Source: Bimastos eiseni (taxonomy: Eukaryota > Annelida > Clitellata > Crassiclitellata > Lumbricidae). From it: a stretch of DNA of 64,000 bases. Positions 51,701 through 57,700 of this stretch are shown here, piece by piece. Under the pieces are notes generated by a model. It made no database searches. It was not told the DNA's origin and was given only the letters and a program-made list of their open reading frames with translations. Both the position numbers and the translations under genes were made by a program. Every line of letters starts with the position of its first letter. The first letter of the stretch is position 1. The stretch is taken from NCBI GenBank assembly GCA_959347315.1, contig OY365819.1, forward strand, positions 21,904,589-21,968,588. The letters are read 5' to 3'.

Positions 51701-54700
51701 AGTCCTAAATTTATTTATTTTTTTAAATATTTTATCGAAAAAAATTATTTTTTTCAAACAGTTATTTTTAGCTATTTGCGGGTGTAATATTTGCCGAGGC
51801 GAATACTTCCGAATAGTCCAATATTTGGCCGAGGCGATTTCCGGTTATGCCCTACTGTAAATGCGAATTTATATAACGAATGAATGAAATGGTTATGGAA
51901 GATAGGAAAACGTCTGCTTTGTGCTGTGATGAAGACTTAGGCATTTGATGTACAAAGCTAAACTATTCCAAGAGAAATTAACTTGGTGATATAAGCTATT
52001 GGAGAATGCAACAACAAAATGAATGCATGATGATGTATCAAGATACATCTGGATTCTGTCATTAGTATTAGCAATGATAGCAATATTAATTTTCCTGCTC
52101 TTGATCTTTTGATGACAAGTTGCATTAATTTTCCAGTCGCTGTTTGTTCATGCCCATTGCCCATCGTTGAAGGGTTAAACCTATTATTACAAAGAAGGGG
52201 AAATGATAATGAAATTAGAAATTGTGATGTTCTGATCTTTCTTTCCAGCGACTGGAGATGTCATTCAATCGGTTTATGACTTCTCTCACTTTTTGGCTGA
52301 TGTCATTGTTTTTGGTTTTGCAACTTCACAGTCGGCTCCGATTGAACCGGGAGAAGGTGAGCTCTTTCTTCTCTCAATGTTATTAATTAGCCAGGGTGTG
52401 CAACTGATGAAAGAGTCGTATGTTTTTGTTGTGCAACTGATGAAAGAGACGTATGTTTTTGTTGTGCAACTGATGAAAGTGTCGTATGTTTTTGTTGTGC
52501 AACTGATGAAAGTGTCGTATGTTTTTGTTGTGCAACTGATGAAAGAGACGTCGGTTTTTGTTGTGCAACTGATGAAAAAATCGTATGATTTTGTTGTGCA
52601 ACTGATGAAAGTGTCGTATGTTTTTGTTGTGCAACTGATGAAAAAGTCGTCTGTTTTTGTTGTGCAACTGATGAAAGAGACATGTTTTTGTTGTGCAACT
52701 GATGAAAGAGACGTATGTTTTTGTTGTGCAACTGATGAAAGTGTCGTATGTTTTTGTTGTGCAACTGATGAAAAAGACGTATGTTTTTGTTGTGCAACTG
52801 ATGAAAGAGACGTTTGTTTTTGTTGTGCAACTGATGAAAAAGTCGTATGATTTTGTTGTGCAACTGATGAAAGTGTCGTATGTTTTTGTTGTGCAACTGA
52901 TGAAAAAGTCGTCTGTTTTTGTTGTGCAACTGATGAAAGAGACATATGTTTTTGTTGTGCAACTGATGAAAGAGACGTATGTTTTTGTTGTGCAACTGAT
53001 GAAAGAGACGTATGTTTTTGTTGTGCAACTGATGAAAAAGTCGTTTGTTTTTGTTGTGCAACTGATGAAAAAGTCGTATGTTTTTGTTGTGCAACTGATG
53101 AAAGAGACATATGTTTTTGTTGTGCAACTGATGAAAGTGTCGTATGTTTTTGTTGTACAACTGATGAAAAAGTCGTTTGTTTTTGTTGTGCAACTGATGA
53201 AAGAATCGTATGTTTTTGTTGTGCAACTGATGAAAGTGTCGTATGTTTTTGTTGTGCGACTGATGAAAGAGACGTATGTTTTTGTTGTGCAACTGATGAA
53301 AGAGACGTATGTTTTTGTTGTGCAACTGATGAAAGAGACATATGTTTTCGTTGTGCGACTGATGAAAGAGACGTATGTTTTTGTTGTGCAACTGATGAAA
53401 GTGTCGTATGTTTTTGTTGTGCAACTGATGAAAGAGTCGTATGTTTTTGTTGTGCAACTGATGAAAGAGACGTATGTTTTTGTTGTGTGACTCCAGCCAC
53501 TTGGCCGTTGTACAACTCTATCTGTGTTGCTATCTCCTCACTAGACCTTTTGAAGCTCCAGGCTATGCTTAATGCTGCTGTCTGCCTTATGGCAGTCTCC
53601 CAAGGTCTGCCTTCATTCAGGACTCACTGGCTACACTGGCTTTCTATTAGAAATTGTAACACTTGCACACTGCTATCTTCTTGGGATAACTCCTTGCACT
53701 TTTATATATTTGCTTAGGTCCTTTTGCACCTTAGTCTCTTCTCTTCCTAGTTTCTCTGCTTGGCCACCAGAAACCTTTCTGGTTGTTCCCACAAATGCTG
53801 ATCCTCTGCTCAATATAGAAGCTTTGCCCCCCACCATCTTCCACATGAATTACGACTTAGGCTCCTCAGCCTTTCTCTTCTCTCGTTCTGGAAACACCGT
53901 AGGGTCATTTTATTTGTTAGTGATAGCTCTGACTTTGGTTGTGAGGAGCACCTCTGAATTGTTGATTGGTGCTGTTCTTATTAGGATTACAATTTGTTAT
54001 TCATTTGGGGGTGAACTTTTGAAGTCATCCTCCACTCTGGCCTCTCTCTGAGCTTCAGTTCTTTTGAAGTCATCCTCCAACTGTCCTCTCTCTGAGCTTC
54101 AGTTCTTTTGAAGTCATCCTCCACTCTGACCTCTCTCTCTGAGCTTCAGTTCTCTTGAAGTCATCCTCCACTCTGACCTCTCTATCTGAACTTCAATTCT
54201 GTTTAAGTCATCGTCCACTCTGACCTCTCTCTCTGAGCTTCATTTCTTTTTAAGTCATCGTCCGCTCTGGCCTCTCTCTCTGAGCTTCAGTTCTTTTTAA
54301 GTCATTGTCCGCTCTGGCCTCTCTCTCTGAGCTTCAGTTCTTTTTAAGTCATTGTCCGCTCTGACCTCTCTCTCTGAGCTTCAGTTCTTTTTAAGTCATC
54401 GTCCGCTCTGGCCTCTCTCTCTGAGCTTCAGTTCTTTGATGCTGCAGGGTGTTGTGCGCTACTGTCTTGTATTGTATGTTTAGAGAAGAAGAGGTCAGAC
54501 AGTTTCAACCATTTCATGTCTATTAAGTACTGAGTAATTCATTTTGAATGGCGTGCTGCTAAATGGTTTAATCTGTCAATCACAGGTTGTCATGGTATTC
54601 ATCTTATGGTCTTACCCACCATATGTTAAAGATTTAATTTCTTTGAAAGACTCTGTAAAAGTTGATGAGTGGAATTATTTCTGTGAATAATTTGTTTAAG

Positions 54701-57700
54701 TGTTGAATGCTGTAGAGTTGGCCAACTGTTGTCGATCATCTGGCGACGAGTCTTTGGCTCTATTAGCAGCAGCTAAAACAGGTAATCTGCCTTTCTCGTA
54801 GGAAAAACCGACGATGCTTGTAATCAAGTTTGTAATTGTAATTATGACGATTTATAGAGCGCCATTGTTGATATCTAGTTCTACGTCTGTGGTGCTTGCA
54901 ACATTTTCATTTACAGGCATCAAATAAACACAATTAAAGCATGTAACACTCTAACAAGAATATTATATTCAGTTCAAAGTATGAATCGCTCCTCCTCTCT
55001 TTATCCCTGCCTGAGCACAGCTGTTGCAGTGGATTACAAGAGACATGGTTATGTAATGAAGAGGATGTCTGTTACTCATATGAAAATGGAGATCAGCCTT
55101 GTTACAGGATGGTTGTACTAATATACTATAGAATAAGGTCATTTGCTGAACTAAGCTTTGGACTCTTTGCCTGCATTTGATAAGAATTTCTGAACACTGA
55201 AGCATGTCATAGGTAGAGACTATATTCAACCGTATTTACCATCAGTATTTGGTTGTGATTGAGATGAACAATTCGACCGTCTTTCCTGCCTTCTGTTTCA
55301 TGCTGATGCATTCTTTTGCTTTTCCAAACTCTTCTGCTTCCGTTTCTAGAGTCGTACGATGAGCTGCAGATTCTTGGGAGACGAGTGGATGAAACGTTGC
55401 GTCGGATAATGAGCCAAGCGGAGGATCTCATTCCAAAGATTGAAGATGTCCAGGCAGAGAAGATGGGAGACATGGTCGATGAGGAGATGCTACAGACGAC
55501 AAGGGCAATCGAACAGGCCACTGCGAAACTAGCCGTGAGTTCATTTGCCAGGGCTTTAAGAGAACGGCTGAAGAACAGGAAATCTGTGGACTATTAATCC
55601 CTTTACTGGCAGTCCCGATTATAATCGGCTTTGAAAATTGGCATTTAAACGGCAGTCCCGATTATAATCGGATAATTGCTATTGTGAACCATAGTGTACG
55701 GCAGGGGCCAATTTCTCTCGTCCAAAATGCTAAGACGGTGGATATTTATGACTATTTGGCTGACCATACTTTTGTTTTCAATCCAGCGACATCATCAATA
55801 ATTGTGTATCAATAGATGTGTAGGTGACCACGCTATCCGTTTTCGCTGCAGACTTTTATGAAACTGACCAGTAAAGGGGCTTGTGTGTATATATATATAT
55901 ATATATATAAAATATAATATAAAATATATATATATATGTTTATACACAATTACACATATATATATGTATATATACATATATATATATACACACATATATA
56001 TATACATATATACGCATACACATACATACATATATGTCTTGTCTTGTCTTAACCATCCTCGATTCGAGGGTTGGTCATTTCATGGACTAGTCTACTCCAT
56101 CTCTTCCTGTCTCTCATCTTCTTTAGTAAGTTGTCAAGTGGTTTACCGGTCCATTTTTCCGCATTGTCTATCCATCGTGTCTTTAGTCTTTTCTTCTTTC
56201 TCTTGCTCCCGGTGTAGTGCCTTGCATGATTTCTTTTTATAGACAGTTTCCCTCTTTTCTCATCATATGTGCAAAGTATGTTAATTTCCTCCTTTGACAT
56301 TTCTAAAATTTACTGGCTGAATAAGGGTAGGTTTAAAAAAATTTGAAGGCCTGTAATGGGGGTTAAATAAGCTCCAGGAATCTTTGAACTGACCACCAAT
56401 CAGAGTTCTGTCATCTAATACAGGACAATTTTTGTCATCACTTGAATTAATGTTACGATAAAGATTGTGTTGCCTTTTCAGTTGATTTTGTTTAATATTT
56501 GTGCAAAGGTTGACTAAAAATTAGCACAGGCTTAGAATTTACCTCTGCCACATCTGAACAAGTTTTCTCATTTTGAGCAATCGGAGGAGACGTTTTAGAG
56601 AACAGCAGCTCATGGAGTTGGAATTATTGACAAGCCTGCAAGGATGGAATTACAGTCGTCCAGTCACATTAGGCCGGATGATGGCATAGGGTAATTGCTG
56701 TACTAGACTATAATTATGTTGGTTCCCTTATTATGTCGTTGTGATGGGTGTTGGTGTGTTTATATGTTCGTGAAGGACATGTTGGCAAGTTCACGAGAAC
56801 AACAGACGGGGATCCAGCTGGAAGTGAATGAGAAGATACTCGATTCCTGTAACAACCTTATGAAGGTAATTGCTCCTTCTTTTCTTATCTCTTGTAATGT
56901 TCACTTTGTATATCTTGCAGGTCATGTACACTTGACTAATGATGCTGATGCATCCTTTGTTTCTTCTCTCATCTGTGTCTTCCTTTGTTTACTCTATTTG
57001 TTATTCTGTGTGAGCTGTGACTATTATGTTGTTGCCTGTGCATCAAATCATCTCCTGTCTGAATGTCTTTGGCTGACATGATAGAACATCATTTCATGAG
57101 GATTCATTGAATCATCGTCATTCACACTTTAAAGTGAAGACAGAATTATTGGCAGAATTTATGTTTTTCTTGCGCATGTGCTGCGTTTGGCCATTGCTTT
57201 TGCTGCTTCTTTTTACATGGCGACATGATTTGACTGCAATCTCCTTATAATGTCAATTGTGACTCTAATACTTAGATTTTTAAATCTGATAGAATCCGAA
57301 TTAGAAGGTTAAGTAGATATGGAGATTTTAAATTTGTTTAAATTTGAAGCATGTTGTATTCATGTTTGATCTACTTTTAGACGATAAAGGTTCTAATAGA
57401 GAAATCGAAATCCTTACAGCGAGAGATTGTTGGCCAGGGACGCGTATGTATTCACTCTCATTGAAATAATTATAAGAGTTGAAAGTAGTGAAAATCTTTG
57501 CAGGTTTAAACTATTTTAAAGCCTCATCTCAAAGTTGAAGGTTTGTTTGGTGGAATATTGACACAGCCTCTGTAGCTTTTCACCTTCCAATGGTATTTGT
57601 GTACTCTGTCCAAATTCAAGACATTTTGTGGACTACTCTTTAACTTTAGGTGTTCTTTGAGCTTTGCTTTCTTGTGTTTTAAAATACATCTTGACTGATT

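Larger units (their letters stand above)
55598..56362. mobile_element. TTAA-flanked element, 765 bp, related to 16922-21713
   Basis: The flanks are TTAA at 55594-55597 and 56363-56366, and the left end is TCCCTTTACTGGCAGTCC. The palindrome CCGATTATAATCGG occurs at 55615-55628 and 55658-55671, exactly 43 bp apart, as in the larger element. The right end shares AAACCTACCCT with it (read inward). Its core is a TATA-rich microsatellite plus a LINE fragment. Confidence 0.75.

Noticed and set aside
52286..53515. 409-residue minus-strand open frame of [11 protein letters not shown] repeats
   Set aside because: Explained by the 33-bp array whose length is a multiple of 3; it overlaps a HIP1 intron and exon antisense, with no sign of a promoter or homology.
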